Shown: positions 24,972-34,630, counted from the first letter of the stretch. The stretch is DNA of 64,000 bases from JBCBGF01 sp039193455 (GCA_039193455.1 JBCCWO010000017.1:18112-82111); one strand, 5' to 3'. The notes: generated by a model not told the origin, from the letters alone. Numbers and translations: made by a program.

Positions 24972-25361
24972 ATGTCCATCGCTGTTGCACACCCGCGGGT
25001 TTCGGATTGGCCGCGCCCGCCTGCCTGCATTCCCAACGGACGCCTGGATGAGGCGCCGCCAGGCGCGCGCGTCTGTGTGGCGGGGCTTGTGCTGGTGCGG
25101 CAGCGGCCGGGGACGGCCAAGGGAGTGATTTTCATCACCCTTGAGGATGAGACCGGCGTCTGCAACGTGGTGGTCTGGCGCGCGCTTTATGAACAGTTTC
25201 GCCGGGCGGTGATTGCCGGGCGGTGCCTGAAGGTGACCGGCCGCATCCAGCGCGAGGGGGCGGTCACCCATATCGTGGCCGAGGTGGTTGAGGATATTTC
25301 CTGGATGCTCGACGACCTGTTACGCCATCACGAAGGGTGCCGGGCGGGGGATCAGCCTTAG
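24972..25361 (+). CDS. Stand-alone OB-fold protein related to the DnaE2 C-terminus
   Basis: This encodes 129 residues. From residue 32 onward (ARVCVAGLVLVRQRPGTAKG, then FITLEDETGVCNVVVW, then a GRIQREG segment near 95) it matches the C-terminal OB domain of error-prone polymerase DnaE2 (ImuC). The polymerase itself, about 900 residues, is missing. The gene carries a perfect SOS box, as imuA-imuB-dnaE2 operons do, so it looks like the operon promoter joined to the last part of dnaE2. It may be a decayed remnant or a domesticated single-strand DNA-binding helper. The frame is intact and ends in an arginine/acid-rich tail. Confidence 0.7.
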   Translation: MSIAVAHPRVSDWPRPPACIPNGRLDEAPPGARVCVAGLVLVRQRPGTAKGVIFITLEDETGVCNVVVWRALYEQFRRAVIAGRCLKVTGRIQREGAVTHIVAEVVEDISWMLDDLLRHHEGCRAGDQP

Positions 25362-25373
25362 GGGCGGAAACGA

Positions 25374-25397
25374 AAAGGGCGCCCGCAGGCGCCCTTT
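25374..25397 (-). terminator. Intrinsic terminator after degP
   Basis: A perfect 10-bp stem pairs AAAGGGCGCC (25374-25383) with GGCGCCCTTT (25388-25397) around a 4-base loop. On the minus strand it is followed by TTTTCGTTT, as expected for termination of degP, whose stop is 20 bp upstream. It may also end the converging OB-fold transcript. Confidence 0.8.
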
Positions 25398-25416
25398 GCA
25401 AAAGGTCTCGACCCTA

Positions 25417-26880
25417 TCAGCTTTGCTCTAGCGACAGCGCGACAAAGCGCGGATCGCCTTCACGGCGCACAAGCAGCAAAAGCGAGCGCCGACCGGCTTC
25501 ACGCGCCGCATCGATGCGGTCTTCGAGATCGGCAAGCGAGGCGACCGGTTCCTGACCTGCCTCTGTGATCACGTCACCGGCACGCAGGCCTTTCTCAAAG
25601 GCTTCGCTGTCCTCGGCCACATCCTGCACCACAAGCCCGTTGTCGCCTTCGTCGAGACCAAGCTGCTGGCGCAGCTCATCGGTCATCGTGGACACGGTCA
25701 GGCCCAGAATGTCGCCCGAGATCGGCTCATCCGCGGGAGCAGAGGCCGGGATTGCACGCTCGGCCTCTTCACGGCGGCCCAGCGTTACCAGCAGGGTCTG
25801 TGTGCTGCCGTCACGGTAGACAACGATGCGGACGGCCTTGCCCACCTCGGTATTGCCGACGCGGTTCACCAGTTCGCGGGTGTCCGACACGTCCTGCCCG
25901 TCAAAGGACAAGATGACGTCGCCCGACTCGATACCGGCCTCAAGCGCGGGGCCTTCAGGTACATCGGTGACCAGCGCGCCGTCGGTGTTTTCCAGGCCCA
26001 TCGCCTCGGCCACATCTGCGGACACGTCCTGGATCCGCACGCCCAGCCAGCCACGGCGGGTTTCACCGAACTCTTGCAACTGATTGATCACGTTTTCGGC
26101 CACGCGCGCCGACATCGCGAAGCCGATGCCGATCGAGCCACCGTTGGGCGACAAGATCGCGGTGTTCACGCCGATGACCTCGCCATCCATGTTGAATAGC
26201 GGGCCGCCCGAGTTGCCGCGGTTGATCGCCGCGTCGGTCTGGATGTAGTCGTCATAGGTGCCCGACAGCGCACGGCCGCGGGCCGAGACGATCCCGGCCG
26301 AGACCGAAAAGCCCTGGCCCAGCGGGTTGCCCATGGCCATCACCCAGTCGCCCACGCGGGCTTCATCGCTGTCTCCCCACGGCACAAAGGCCAGGGGACG
26401 GTCGCTTTCGACCTTCAGCAGGGCAAGGTCGGTGTTGGGGTCGGTGCCGATCACTTCGGCCTCAAGTTCACCGCCCTCAAAGAATTCGATTAGAATTTCG
26501 TCGGCGCCCTGAATGACGTGGTTGTTCGTGACGATGAACCCGTCTTCCGAGATCACAAACCCCGAACCGAGCGCCTGGCTGCGCCGTGGCCGCTGGCCGT
26601 TTTCGCCGCGATCCATGAAATCACGGAAGAAGTCCTCAAAAGGCGACCCCTCGGGCACGACGGGGTTGGGGCCCGTAGATGTGGCCACCGTGGTCGACGT
26701 CGTGATGTTGACGACCGAGGGGCTTACCTGCGTTGCAAGGTCGGCAAAGGTTTCCGGCACGGCGCGGGCAGGGGCCGCAAGGATATGGGCGAAGGCGATG
26801 GCAAGTCCGACGACCAGCGCCCAGAACGCAGCCATTGGTTTCTGGTTGGCTTGGGAAATGACAGCGGCCTTAGATGTCAC
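25417..26880 (-). CDS. degP: Periplasmic serine protease, DegP/HtrA (Do) family
   Basis: This encodes 487 residues from a GTG at 26880 with AAAGAGGAG upstream. The signal/anchor segment is about 17-40. The trypsin-like domain has the triad His121 (TNNHVI), Asp151 (TDLALLKV) and Ser224 (RGNSGGP). Two PDZ domains follow (about 285-370 and 400-480). It degrades or refolds misfolded envelope proteins. It lies downstream of the hfl genes on the same strand, across a 189-bp gap that probably carries its own promoter. The leader contains the palindrome GGCCCCCGGGGGCC at 26906-26919. Confidence 0.94.
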   Translation of the reverse strand: MTSKAAVISQANQKPMAAFWALVVGLAIAFAHILAAPARAVPETFADLATQVSPSVVNITTSTTVATSTGPNPVVPEGSPFEDFFRDFMDRGENGQRPRRSQALGSGFVISEDGFIVTNNHVIQGADEILIEFFEGGELEAEVIGTDPNTDLALLKVESDRPLAFVPWGDSDEARVGDWVMAMGNPLGQGFSVSAGIVSARGRALSGTYDDYIQTDAAINRGNSGGPLFNMDGEVIGVNTAILSPNGGSIGIGFAMSARVAENVINQLQEFGETRRGWLGVRIQDVSADVAEAMGLENTDGALVTDVPEGPALEAGIESGDVILSFDGQDVSDTRELVNRVGNTEVGKAVRIVVYRDGSTQTLLVTLGRREEAERAIPASAPADEPISGDILGLTVSTMTDELRQQLGLDEGDNGLVVQDVAEDSEAFEKGLRAGDVITEAGQEPVASLADLEDRIDAAREAGRRSLLLLVRREGDPRFVALSLEQS

Positions 26881-27069
26881 GGCGAACTCCTCTTTCTTTT
26901 TGCGTGGCCCCCGGGGGCCTGCGCGCATCGCATTCTGCTCGGCTACCCTGCCAGATAGGAAATGTTGCCCGCAACACAACGCATCTGAACATTAGGTCAC
27001 TCACCCGTGACTATAGCGCGATCACGCCGACAGGGTCGAAAAAATCCGGAGAACGGGGGAACGGCGCGG

Positions 27070-27264
27070 TCAGACACCCAGACTGCGCGCGATCCAGACC
27101 AGGACAACCCCAAGCGCGACAGCGCCCAGACCCAGCATGCGCCGGGTGTCCACGGGGATCTGGCGCAGGTATTCCATCGCTTCTTCCAGACGCGAAGGGG
27201 CCAGCGCGAACGCCAGCCCCTCGATCACCAGAACCAGGCCAATGCCCAGTAAGATGTAGCCCAT
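27070..27264 (-). CDS. DUF2065 small membrane protein
   Basis: This encodes 64 residues with two transmembrane helices (3-21 and 43-60) around a short amphipathic loop. DUF2065 proteins are typically encoded beside hflKC. Its start overlaps the hflC stop by one base. It probably associates with the HflKC-FtsH membrane complex, although this is inferred from gene order only. Confidence 0.85.
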   Translation of the reverse strand: MGYILLGIGLVLVIEGLAFALAPSRLEEAMEYLRQIPVDTRRMLGLGAVALGVVLVWIARSLGV

Positions 27265-28169
27265 CAGTTCGCCACGGCAGTTGGCGCCGGTGCGGGCCGC
27301 CCGTTTGGCGCGTCGAAGAAATCGAAGAACTCGCTGTCGGGTGTGATCACCATGGTCGAGTTCGTGCCTTGCAGGGCCCGCTCATAGGCGCTCATGGACC
27401 GGTAGAATTCAAAGAACTCTGGGTCGGCTCCAAAGGCGTCGGCAAAGATCGCGTTACGCTCGGCATCGGCTTCACCGCGAACGATCTCGCTTTCGCGGCG
27501 CGCTTCGGACACAAGCTCGACCACCGTACGGTCGGCCTGGGCGCGCACGCGCTGCGCGGCTTCCTCACCACGCGCGATTTCGTCGGCCGCCTCCCGTTCC
27601 CGTTCCGCCCGCATCCGCGCGAACGTCGCGTCCAGGTTCTGCTCAGGCAGGTTGGTTTGCTTCAACCGCACGTCGACAACGTCGAGCCCCAGCGCGCTTG
27701 CCCGCAGCTGCGCAAGCTCCCGGATCCGCACCATCAGCGCGGCCCGATCAGACGACAGGATCGTGTTTGACGTCACGCCTGCCGAACCCAGAACGGCCCG
27801 CGTTTGCGTGGTCAGTATCGATGCAAGCCGATCTTCGGCTGCGCGCAGGCCGCCGACGCCAACGGCCTGCCGGAACTGAACCACATCAGCGATCCGGTAG
27901 CGGGCGAACGCATCGACCACGAGGCGGCGGTCATCCGACGGCGTAACCTCGATCGGGGGGGTGTCCAGCGACAGGATCCGGTCGTCATAGCGGACAACCT
28001 CTTGGATCAGCGGAACTTTGAAGGCGAGACCGGGGTCTTCCTTCACCGCGCGGATCTGGCCGAACTGAAGCACAAGCGCCTTCTCGCGTTCATCCACAAT
28101 GAAGATAGAGGACAGGATCGCCGCAAGTGCGATGACGATGACGGGGATGATATATGTTGCTTTGCGCAT
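27264..28169 (-). CDS. hflC: HflC, modulator of FtsH protease
   Basis: This encodes 301 residues. One N-terminal transmembrane helix (5-25) is followed by a SPFH/band-7 domain (VDEREKALVLQFGQI onward) and a long charged coiled-coil (about 185-240). HflC with HflK forms a cage around FtsH and limits its proteolysis. One base separates it from hflK. The C-terminal tail is alanine/proline-rich. Confidence 0.95.
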   Translation of the reverse strand: MRKATYIIPVIVIALAAILSSIFIVDEREKALVLQFGQIRAVKEDPGLAFKVPLIQEVVRYDDRILSLDTPPIEVTPSDDRRLVVDAFARYRIADVVQFRQAVGVGGLRAAEDRLASILTTQTRAVLGSAGVTSNTILSSDRAALMVRIRELAQLRASALGLDVVDVRLKQTNLPEQNLDATFARMRAEREREAADEIARGEEAAQRVRAQADRTVVELVSEARRESEIVRGEADAERNAIFADAFGADPEFFEFYRSMSAYERALQGTNSTMVITPDSEFFDFFDAPNGRPAPAPTAVAN

Positions 28170-28170
28170 C

Positions 28171-29322
28171 TTAGTTCCCCTGCTGTGCCGTCGCCGCAGG
28201 CCGACGCAGTTCGTTCAATGGCAGATACGGGACGACCCCTTGGCCGCCACCGCCGCCGGAGTTTTCGTCAAGGATGATTTTGTCCACATCCCCCAGAACA
28301 CGCTCGAGCGTTTCCAGATAGAGACGCTTGCGTGTCACTTCCGGGGCCTGGCGGTATTCGTTGAGAACGGCGAGGAAGCGGCTTGCTTCACCCTGGGCTT
28401 CGTTGACGACGCGGGCGCGATAGGCTTCGGATTCTTCGAGGATCTGGGCCGCTTCACCGCGTGCCCCGGCGAGAACCCGGTTGGCATAGGCATCTGCCGT
28501 CCGCTCTAGCCGGTCGCGCTCCTGCTCGGCCGCCTGAACTTCGCGGAATGCGTCGATCACCTCGCCGGGCGGGTCCGACCGGTCAAGGTTCACACGAACG
28601 ATGTTGATGCCCGACTGGTATCCATCAAGCGTCTGCTGGATCAGCTCCTGCGCGTTGGCTTCGATCAAGCCACGGTCGCGATTGAGGATCGGCGCCAGTT
28701 CGGAGGCAGCAATAATTTCGCGCATCGCGGCCTCGGACACGGCGCGGACCGTGGCCTGGGCATCGCGAAGGTTGAACAGGAAGTTGCGCGGATCGTTGAT
28801 GTTCCACACCACCTGGAAGTCGATATCCACGATGTTTTCATCGGTGGTCAGCATCAGGCCATCGCCGCCCGACGAACCCGAGCGTCCCGTTCCGATATCC
28901 TCGGATTGTTCGCGGGTGACCGGGATAACCTCGTAGGTCACCAGCGGCCAGGGTGCAAAGTTCAGGCCGGGGTTTCCGACGGCGCTGAACTCGCCCAGGA
29001 ACAGTTCGACAGACTGTTCTTCCGGACGGACCGTGTAGAACGAGCTGAATGCCCACAGACCAAGCGCCGCGACCACGCCGAAGATGATCGTGCCGCGCGA
29101 CAGGCCGGGGCCAGGTGCATCGCCGCCGCCGCGACCGGTGCCGCCGCGGCCGCCCATCAGCACCCGCAACTGTTCCTGGCCTTTCTTCATGATCTCGTCG
29201 ATTTCGGGGATTTGCGGCCCATCGCCGCCGGGCCGCCGTCCGCCGCCGCGATTGTCGCCGCCGCCGTTCTGGCCGCCGCCTCTGGAGCCACCGCCCCAAG
29301 GTCCGCCGTTGTTACTGGCCAT
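28171..29322 (-). CDS. hflK: HflK, modulator of FtsH protease
   Basis: This encodes 383 residues. The cytoplasmic N-terminus is extremely Gly/Arg/Asn-rich (about 4-35 and 58-72). A transmembrane helix (about 78-95) precedes the SPFH domain (YTVRPEEQSVELFLGEF onward) and a coiled-coil. It is the HflC partner in the FtsH regulatory complex. First gene of hflK-hflC-DUF2065, with degP after. The 67-bp gap to gor likely holds the promoter. Confidence 0.95.
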   Translation of the reverse strand: MASNNGGPWGGGSRGGGQNGGGDNRGGGRRPGGDGPQIPEIDEIMKKGQEQLRVLMGGRGGTGRGGGDAPGPGLSRGTIIFGVVAALGLWAFSSFYTVRPEEQSVELFLGEFSAVGNPGLNFAPWPLVTYEVIPVTREQSEDIGTGRSGSSGGDGLMLTTDENIVDIDFQVVWNINDPRNFLFNLRDAQATVRAVSEAAMREIIAASELAPILNRDRGLIEANAQELIQQTLDGYQSGINIVRVNLDRSDPPGEVIDAFREVQAAEQERDRLERTADAYANRVLAGARGEAAQILEESEAYRARVVNEAQGEASRFLAVLNEYRQAPEVTRKRLYLETLERVLGDVDKIILDENSGGGGGQGVVPYLPLNELRRPAATAQQGN

Positions 29323-29389
29323 CTAGGTCTCTTTTCCGGTTTAGGTCAGTTGTTCGTTATTGGGATACCTGTGTGCTCAGCCCGATTTT

Positions 29390-30748
29390 TCAAGCTGTTC
29401 TCATAGGTGTTCGCATGGTCACAAGTTCTTCAGAAATGGTTGGGTGGACTGCCACCGTGCGGTCAAAGTCCTGCTTGGTCGCGCCCATTTTGACCGCGAT
29501 CGCAGCGAGTTGGATCAACTCGCCCGCGCCGTCGGCCACAATATGGCAGCCAAGCACGCGCTGGGTGTCTTGATCGACCACAAGTTTGAACAGCACGCGG
29601 TCAGGTTTTCCGGGGAACGCGGTCTGCATCGGGCGGAACGATGTACAATAGACATCGATCTTGTAATCCTCGCGCGCCTCTTCCTCGGTCAGACCGACAC
29701 AGCCGTACTCGGGCTGGGTAAAGACCGCACTTGCGACAAGGTCATGGTCCATGGCGCGTTTGTTGCCGCCGAACACTGTATCGGCAAAGGCGTGGCCTTC
29801 GCGGATGGCCACAGGTGTGAGGTTGATGCGGTCGGTCACATCCCCCACCGCATAGACGGACGGGATGTTCGACTGGCTGTAGTCATCCACGAGCACCTCG
29901 CCGCGCCGGCCGAGCCTGACGCCCGCCTCTTCCAGCCCGAGGCCCGCAGTGTTCGGATCGCGACCAGTGGCAAAGAGGATGTGGTCAAACGTGTCTTCGC
30001 GCCCGTTCGACGCTTTGACCCAGATCCCTTCGTCGCGGCGTTCCATGTCGATGATCGTCGTGCCGACGTGGATATCCACGCCTTTCTCGCGCATGCCCTC
30101 GGCGATGAGACCGCGGGATTCCTCGTCAAACCCGCGCAGGATCTGAGCCCCGCGATAGAACTGGGTGACCTCGGTGCCAAAGCCGTTGAAGATGCACGCA
30201 AACTCGCACGCGATATAGCCCCCGCCCACGATCAGTAGCTTTTTGGGGATCTCGTCGAGGTGGAACACCTCGTTCGAGGAAATCCCAAGCTCGCGCGCGC
30301 GGTCGTCGGGGAAGACGGGATGTCCGCCGACGGCGATCAGGATGTGCTTGGCGGTTACCGTGCGCCCGTCCGCCAGCGCCACCGTATGCGGATCGGCCAC
30401 CGTCGCCCGACAATTGAAGATCTCGACCCCCGACTTGAGCAGATTGGTGCGATAGGCCTCTTCCAGGCGATCAAGCTCTTGATGCAGGCGGGTGCGAAAC
30501 CCGATCCAGTCGAAATCACCGGTCGAAACATTCCAGCCATAGCTGGCGGCAAGATCCATGTTTCGGCGGTATCCGCTGGCAAAGACCATGATCTTTTTTG
30601 GCACGCAGCCCCGGATGACGCAGGTGCCGCCCATGCGGCTTTCCTCGGCGATACCCACCTTGGCGCCGCCTTCGGAGGCGGCGATCCTTGCTGCACGTAC
30701 GCCGCCCGAGCCGCCGCCAATCACGAAAAGGTCATAGTCAAAAGTCAT
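29390..30748 (-). CDS. gor: Glutathione-disulfide reductase
   Basis: This encodes 452 residues. FAD site GGGSGG is at 11-16 and the redox pair Cys43/Cys48 is in GGTCVIRGC. The NADPH fold IVGGGYIACEF lies near residue 170, the FAD motif YAVGDVTDRI near 300, and the C-terminal HPTISEE carries the catalytic histidine and glutamate. It keeps glutathione reduced with NADPH. Three bases separate it from rpiA downstream; rpiA precedes it in transcription. Pairs functionally with gshB and the GST later in the window. Confidence 0.94.
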   Translation of the reverse strand: MTFDYDLFVIGGGSGGVRAARIAASEGGAKVGIAEESRMGGTCVIRGCVPKKIMVFASGYRRNMDLAASYGWNVSTGDFDWIGFRTRLHQELDRLEEAYRTNLLKSGVEIFNCRATVADPHTVALADGRTVTAKHILIAVGGHPVFPDDRARELGISSNEVFHLDEIPKKLLIVGGGYIACEFACIFNGFGTEVTQFYRGAQILRGFDEESRGLIAEGMREKGVDIHVGTTIIDMERRDEGIWVKASNGREDTFDHILFATGRDPNTAGLGLEEAGVRLGRRGEVLVDDYSQSNIPSVYAVGDVTDRINLTPVAIREGHAFADTVFGGNKRAMDHDLVASAVFTQPEYGCVGLTEEEAREDYKIDVYCTSFRPMQTAFPGKPDRVLFKLVVDQDTQRVLGCHIVADGAGELIQLAAIAVKMGATKQDFDRTVAVHPTISEELVTMRTPMRTA

Positions 30749-30751
30749 CGT

Positions 30752-31540
30752 TCACTCGGCCAGGTCGGTGAAAAGGTTCTCGGTATCCACGAAATCGACA
30801 ACGGATTGTTCCGTCGTGCCCGAGTTGATGTCGTTTACATCCACGCGGCCATCGCCATGGCCCACGATCGCGACGTCGCAGATATCGATAAAAAGACCGT
30901 TCTCGACGATCCCGGGGATTTGGTTGATCACGATCCCGAACTGTCGCGCATTGCCAATCCGGCCGAGATGCAGGTCGAGGATATAGTTTCCTTCATCGGT
31001 CACATAGGGCGTGTCGCCGTTCATCCGCAGGTTCGACGTATCGCCCAGCACGTCAAGCGAGGACAGTGTCTCTTCCAGCAGCGCCTTGGTGGTCTGCCAG
31101 CCAAGGGGCACCACCTCGACAGGCAGGGGAAAGGCGCCCAGCGTATCCACCCGTTTGGTCAGGTCGGCGATGACGATCATCTGATCGCTGGCGGTTGCCA
31201 CAATCTTTTCCTGCAAGAGCGCGCCACCACCGCCCTTGATCAGGTTTAACTCGCTGTCGAACTCATCCGCGCCATCGATGGTGACATCAAGCCATTTGAC
31301 GTCATCAAGCGTTGAGATACGGATCCCGGCATCGCGTGCCAGTTGCGCTGTGCGGGATGAGGTCGGCACGCCCACGATATCCAGCCCGTCGTCGCGCACC
31401 ATCTCGCCCAGACAGCGCACCAGCCAGGCCGCCGTCGATCCGGTGCCCAGGCCCACCCGCATCCCGGATTCGACATAGTCGCAAGACCGCTTCGCCGCGA
31501 CGAATTTCGCGGTGTCGATGGGGGAGAGGTTTTGCGGCAT
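30752..31540 (-). CDS. rpiA: Ribose-5-phosphate isomerase A
   Basis: This encodes 262 residues from MPQNLSPIDT (31540). Motifs are GLGTGSTAAWLV near 33, DGADEFD near 90 and KGGGGALLQEK near 103. It interconverts ribose 5-phosphate and ribulose 5-phosphate in the pentose phosphate pathway. It runs directly into gor (3-bp gap), tying an NADPH-producing pathway gene to glutathione reduction. The 193-bp region upstream (31541-31733) is a divergent promoter region shared with sdaA, with no further gene seen. Confidence 0.95.
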   Translation of the reverse strand: MPQNLSPIDTAKFVAAKRSCDYVESGMRVGLGTGSTAAWLVRCLGEMVRDDGLDIVGVPTSSRTAQLARDAGIRISTLDDVKWLDVTIDGADEFDSELNLIKGGGGALLQEKIVATASDQMIVIADLTKRVDTLGAFPLPVEVVPLGWQTTKALLEETLSSLDVLGDTSNLRMNGDTPYVTDEGNYILDLHLGRIGNARQFGIVINQIPGIVENGLFIDICDVAIVGHGDGRVDVNDINSGTTEQSVVDFVDTENLFTDLAE

Positions 31541-31733
31541 CGGGCTCACCGGGTGGTTGGATTGCCGCCTTATAGGCGCCCTTCCTGTCGGGTGCGAGCG
31601 CATTGTCGATATTTCCGCGAAAACCCATCTTCGGACGATCCGGGCGTCTCGCACACGGCGATATAAGTCGCTTTCAGCGTGGACGGACCGCCACGCGTGC
31701 CCCACATGCAGCCGATAGGTTTGGAGATCGGCA

Positions 31734-33107
31734 ATGTTCTTGTCCGTATTCGACATGTTCAAGGTGGGGATCGGTCCATCCTCGTCCCACACCATGGGGC
31801 CGATGGTGGCTGCCGCGCGGTTTCTTGAGACCCTGCGCGCCTCACCGTTCTCGCCTGCCGGGGTTCGGGCGCGGCTGCACGGCTCGTTGGCCTTTACCGG
31901 CGTGGGCCACGCGACCGACCGCGCCGTGATCCTCGGCCTCGCCGGTTTTCTGCCCGACAGCTATGACGCCGATGCCGCCGAGGCTGCGCTTACCCGGATC
32001 CGCGCGCGCAAGCAGGTGACGCCCGAGGGGCTGGAGCCGCTGCGGTTTGACCCCGATGAGGACGTGATCTTCGACTATGGTCCGCCCCTGCCGGGGCACG
32101 CCAATGGGATGGTGCTGATGGCCACCGACGCCCAGGGCGATGTCATCGCGCAAGAGACCTACTACTCGGTGGGTGGCGGGTTCGTCATGACCGAGGGTGA
32201 GCTTGCGGCGGGCAAGAACACCGATGACGGACCGCCGGTTCCCTTCCCGTTCCACACAGCCGCCCAGATGCTGGACATGTGCGCCGAGACAGGCAAACAG
32301 GTCGCCGATCTGAAGCGTATCAACGAACTGTCCCGGATGACGGCTGCGCACCTGGATCAGGGGCTCGACCGGATCTGGACCGTGATGGACGATTGCATTG
32401 CGCGCGGGTTGGCGGGTGAGGGCATTCTGCCCGGCGGGCTGAAGGTCAAGCGCCGGGCCAGTGGCATCCATGCCGCCTTGATGGCGGAACGCGGGCGCAA
32501 CCTGACGGCGCCGCATACGATCAACGACTGGATCAGCACCTATGCGATGGCGGTAAACGAGGAAAACGCCGCGGGTGGCCAGGTGGTGACGGCGCCCACA
32601 AATGGCGCGGCGGGCGTCGTGCCCGCAACCATCAAATACTACCTGGAACATGTCCCCGGCGCCTCGCGCCGCCGTGTGGGAGAGTTTTTGCTGACGGCGG
32701 CGGCCATTGGCGGGCTGGTCAAACACAACGCCTCGATCAGCGGGGCGGAATGCGGGTGCCAGGCCGAGGTCGGCTCGGCCAGTGCAATGGCCGCGGCCGG
32801 GCTTTGCGCTGTGCTGGACGGGACGCCCGAGCAGATCGAGAACGCGGCAGAGATCGCGTTGGAGCATCACCTTGGGATGACCTGCGACCCGGCCCGCGGC
32901 CTTGTTCAGGTGCCGTGTATCGAGCGCAACGGCCTGGGCGCGATCAAGGCGGTTTCTGCCGCGTCGCTATCGCTGCGCGGGGATGGGACACATCTGGTCC
33001 CGCTTGACGCCTGCATCGAGACGATGCGTCAGACGGGCGAGGATATGTGCGACAAGTACAAAGAGACCTCGCTGGGCGGGCTTGCGGTCAACATTCCGAA
33101 TTGCTGA
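31734..33107 (+). CDS. sdaA: L-serine ammonia-lyase (serine deaminase)
   Basis: This encodes 457 residues, the one-chain form. The beta domain has IGPSSSHTMGPM near residue 15. The alpha domain carries the [4Fe-4S] cysteines (GCQAEVGSASAM, CDPARGLVQVPC). It converts L-serine to pyruvate and ammonia. TGGAG lies 6 bases before the ATG. Divergent from rpiA. Confidence 0.95.
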   Translation: MFLSVFDMFKVGIGPSSSHTMGPMVAAARFLETLRASPFSPAGVRARLHGSLAFTGVGHATDRAVILGLAGFLPDSYDADAAEAALTRIRARKQVTPEGLEPLRFDPDEDVIFDYGPPLPGHANGMVLMATDAQGDVIAQETYYSVGGGFVMTEGELAAGKNTDDGPPVPFPFHTAAQMLDMCAETGKQVADLKRINELSRMTAAHLDQGLDRIWTVMDDCIARGLAGEGILPGGLKVKRRASGIHAALMAERGRNLTAPHTINDWISTYAMAVNEENAAGGQVVTAPTNGAAGVVPATIKYYLEHVPGASRRRVGEFLLTAAAIGGLVKHNASISGAECGCQAEVGSASAMAAAGLCAVLDGTPEQIENAAEIALEHHLGMTCDPARGLVQVPCIERNGLGAIKAVSAASLSLRGDGTHLVPLDACIETMRQTGEDMCDKYKETSLGGLAVNIPNC

Positions 33108-33182
33108 ACCCGCCGGGCTGGCATTTGCACAGCCCGCGGCATTTGCTACCACGGGCTCCGACAGACGGGCGGGAGGCCGTAC

Positions 33183-33788
33183 ATGAACAACGCGGGCTTG
33201 CCCGTCGCGCGCCCGGGGATGGTAATCGGCCTTCTTGGGGGCTCGTTTGACCCACCCCATGGCGGACATCTGCACATCACGCGCGAGGCGTTGAAACGGT
33301 TCGGGCTCGACCGCGTGTGGTGGCTGGTGTCACCCGGCAATCCCCTGAAGACACGCGGCCCGGCCCCCCTGGCACAGCGGATGGGCGCGGCACATGAGCT
33401 GGTCGATCATCCAAGCGTTGTTGTGAGCGATCTCGAGGCCCGGCTGGGCACGCGCTACACCGCCGAGACGCTTGGCGCGTTGATCCGGCGCTATCCAGGT
33501 GTACGGTTTGTCTGGCTGATGGGTGCCGACAATCTGGCGGGGTTTCACCACTGGGATCAGTGGGAATGGATCATGCGCACGGTCCCCATCGGCGTCATCG
33601 CCCGTCCGGGCCAACGGATTTCGGCACGGATGTCCGTGGCGGCGGGCAAATACCGGCGGTTCCGCCTGCGTGGGCGCGAGGCGGCACGCTTGGCACAGGC
33701 CGCGCCGCCAGCCTGGTGTTTTGTCAACGTCCCGCTCGACAACTCCTCCTCCACCGCGATCCGCGCGCGGGGCGAGTGGGGCGGTTAG
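33183..33788 (+). CDS. nadD: Nicotinate-nucleotide adenylyltransferase
   Basis: This encodes 201 residues. GGSFDPPHGGHLHI near residue 19 is the nucleotidyltransferase GxFxPxHxGH motif, and SSTAIRA near the end is the SxxxIR motif. It adenylates nicotinate mononucleotide in NAD synthesis. GGGAGG precedes the ATG. The usual neighbour rsfS is not adjacent. The 3' end overlaps the convergent DMT gene by 4 bp. Confidence 0.93.
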   Translation: MNNAGLPVARPGMVIGLLGGSFDPPHGGHLHITREALKRFGLDRVWWLVSPGNPLKTRGPAPLAQRMGAAHELVDHPSVVVSDLEARLGTRYTAETLGALIRRYPGVRFVWLMGADNLAGFHHWDQWEWIMRTVPIGVIARPGQRISARMSVAAGKYRRFRLRGREAARLAQAAPPAWCFVNVPLDNSSSTAIRARGEWGG

Positions 33789-34630
33789 CGGCGCAGCGCC
33801 AGCGTCGCAAACCCCGACAGAACAAGCAGCGCGATCCCCGCCCAGGCCAGGGCATCGGGCAAATCGCCAAAGATCGCCCACCCGAGGCCCACGGCCGCGA
33901 TGAGTTGAAAATAGACGAAGGGTGCCAGCCGTGTTGCCGGGGCAATCCCGTAGGCGATCACCAGAAGATAGTTGCCGCCCATCGATGCCGCCGCGCTGAG
34001 TGCGATAAGCGCGGTTGCCGTCAGGCCAAGGTCCGGCCAATTGAGCAGCCCCAGCGGCGTCAGCAACACCGCCCCCGTCAGAAGCTGCGACAAGAGCAGC
34101 GATCGTGACGGCGCGACACCCGCCAGCCACCGGCTGGCCACCAGGTAAGTGCCATAGAAGGTGCCTGCGAGCACGGCAAAGCCAAGGCCGGGCGTCATTC
34201 CAAAGCCCGGGCGGACAACAAAAAGCACGCCAACAAAGCCCATTCCCAACAGCAGGGACCGCAGCAGGCTCACCTTTTCGCCGAGCAACAGAATCGACAG
34301 GACATACGAGACGATGGGGCCGACAAAGAAGGCGGCAAAGACGTTCGGCAGGGGTTCGGTGCTGAGCGCGGTGAGAATCGACAGGATGCCCCCGGTGATC
34401 AGCGCGCCGCGCAGAATGATCCGCCAGTCGAACAGATAGCGCCGATCAATTTCCCGCGTGGTCAGAAACGGAACCAGCAGCAGAACGCCTAGGGCAAACC
34501 GCGACCAGGCCACGAAGGGTGGCGCGATATTATGGTTTTCCACCAATAGTTTACCGGCACTGTCACCCAGGGGAATGAGCGACATGCCCAAGATCATCAA
34601 CAGCGCTGCCCGGGTCATAAGTGCTGCCAT
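33785..34630 (-). CDS. EamA/DMT family transporter
   Basis: This encodes 281 residues from MAALMTRAALL (34630; a start 24 bp upstream is also possible). There are about ten transmembrane helices in two EamA repeats, with LPNVFAAFFVGPIVSYVLSI as the first-repeat landmark. Substrate unknown. Single gene convergent with nadD and divergent from the PBP4 gene by 77 bp. Confidence 0.82.
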   Translation of the reverse strand: MAALMTRAALLMILGMSLIPLGDSAGKLLVENHNIAPPFVAWSRFALGVLLLVPFLTTREIDRRYLFDWRIILRGALITGGILSILTALSTEPLPNVFAAFFVGPIVSYVLSILLLGEKVSLLRSLLLGMGFVGVLFVVRPGFGMTPGLGFAVLAGTFYGTYLVASRWLAGVAPSRSLLLSQLLTGAVLLTPLGLLNWPDLGLTATALIALSAAASMGGNYLLVIAYGIAPATRLAPFVYFQLIAAVGLGWAIFGDLPDALAWAGIALLVLSGFATLALRR

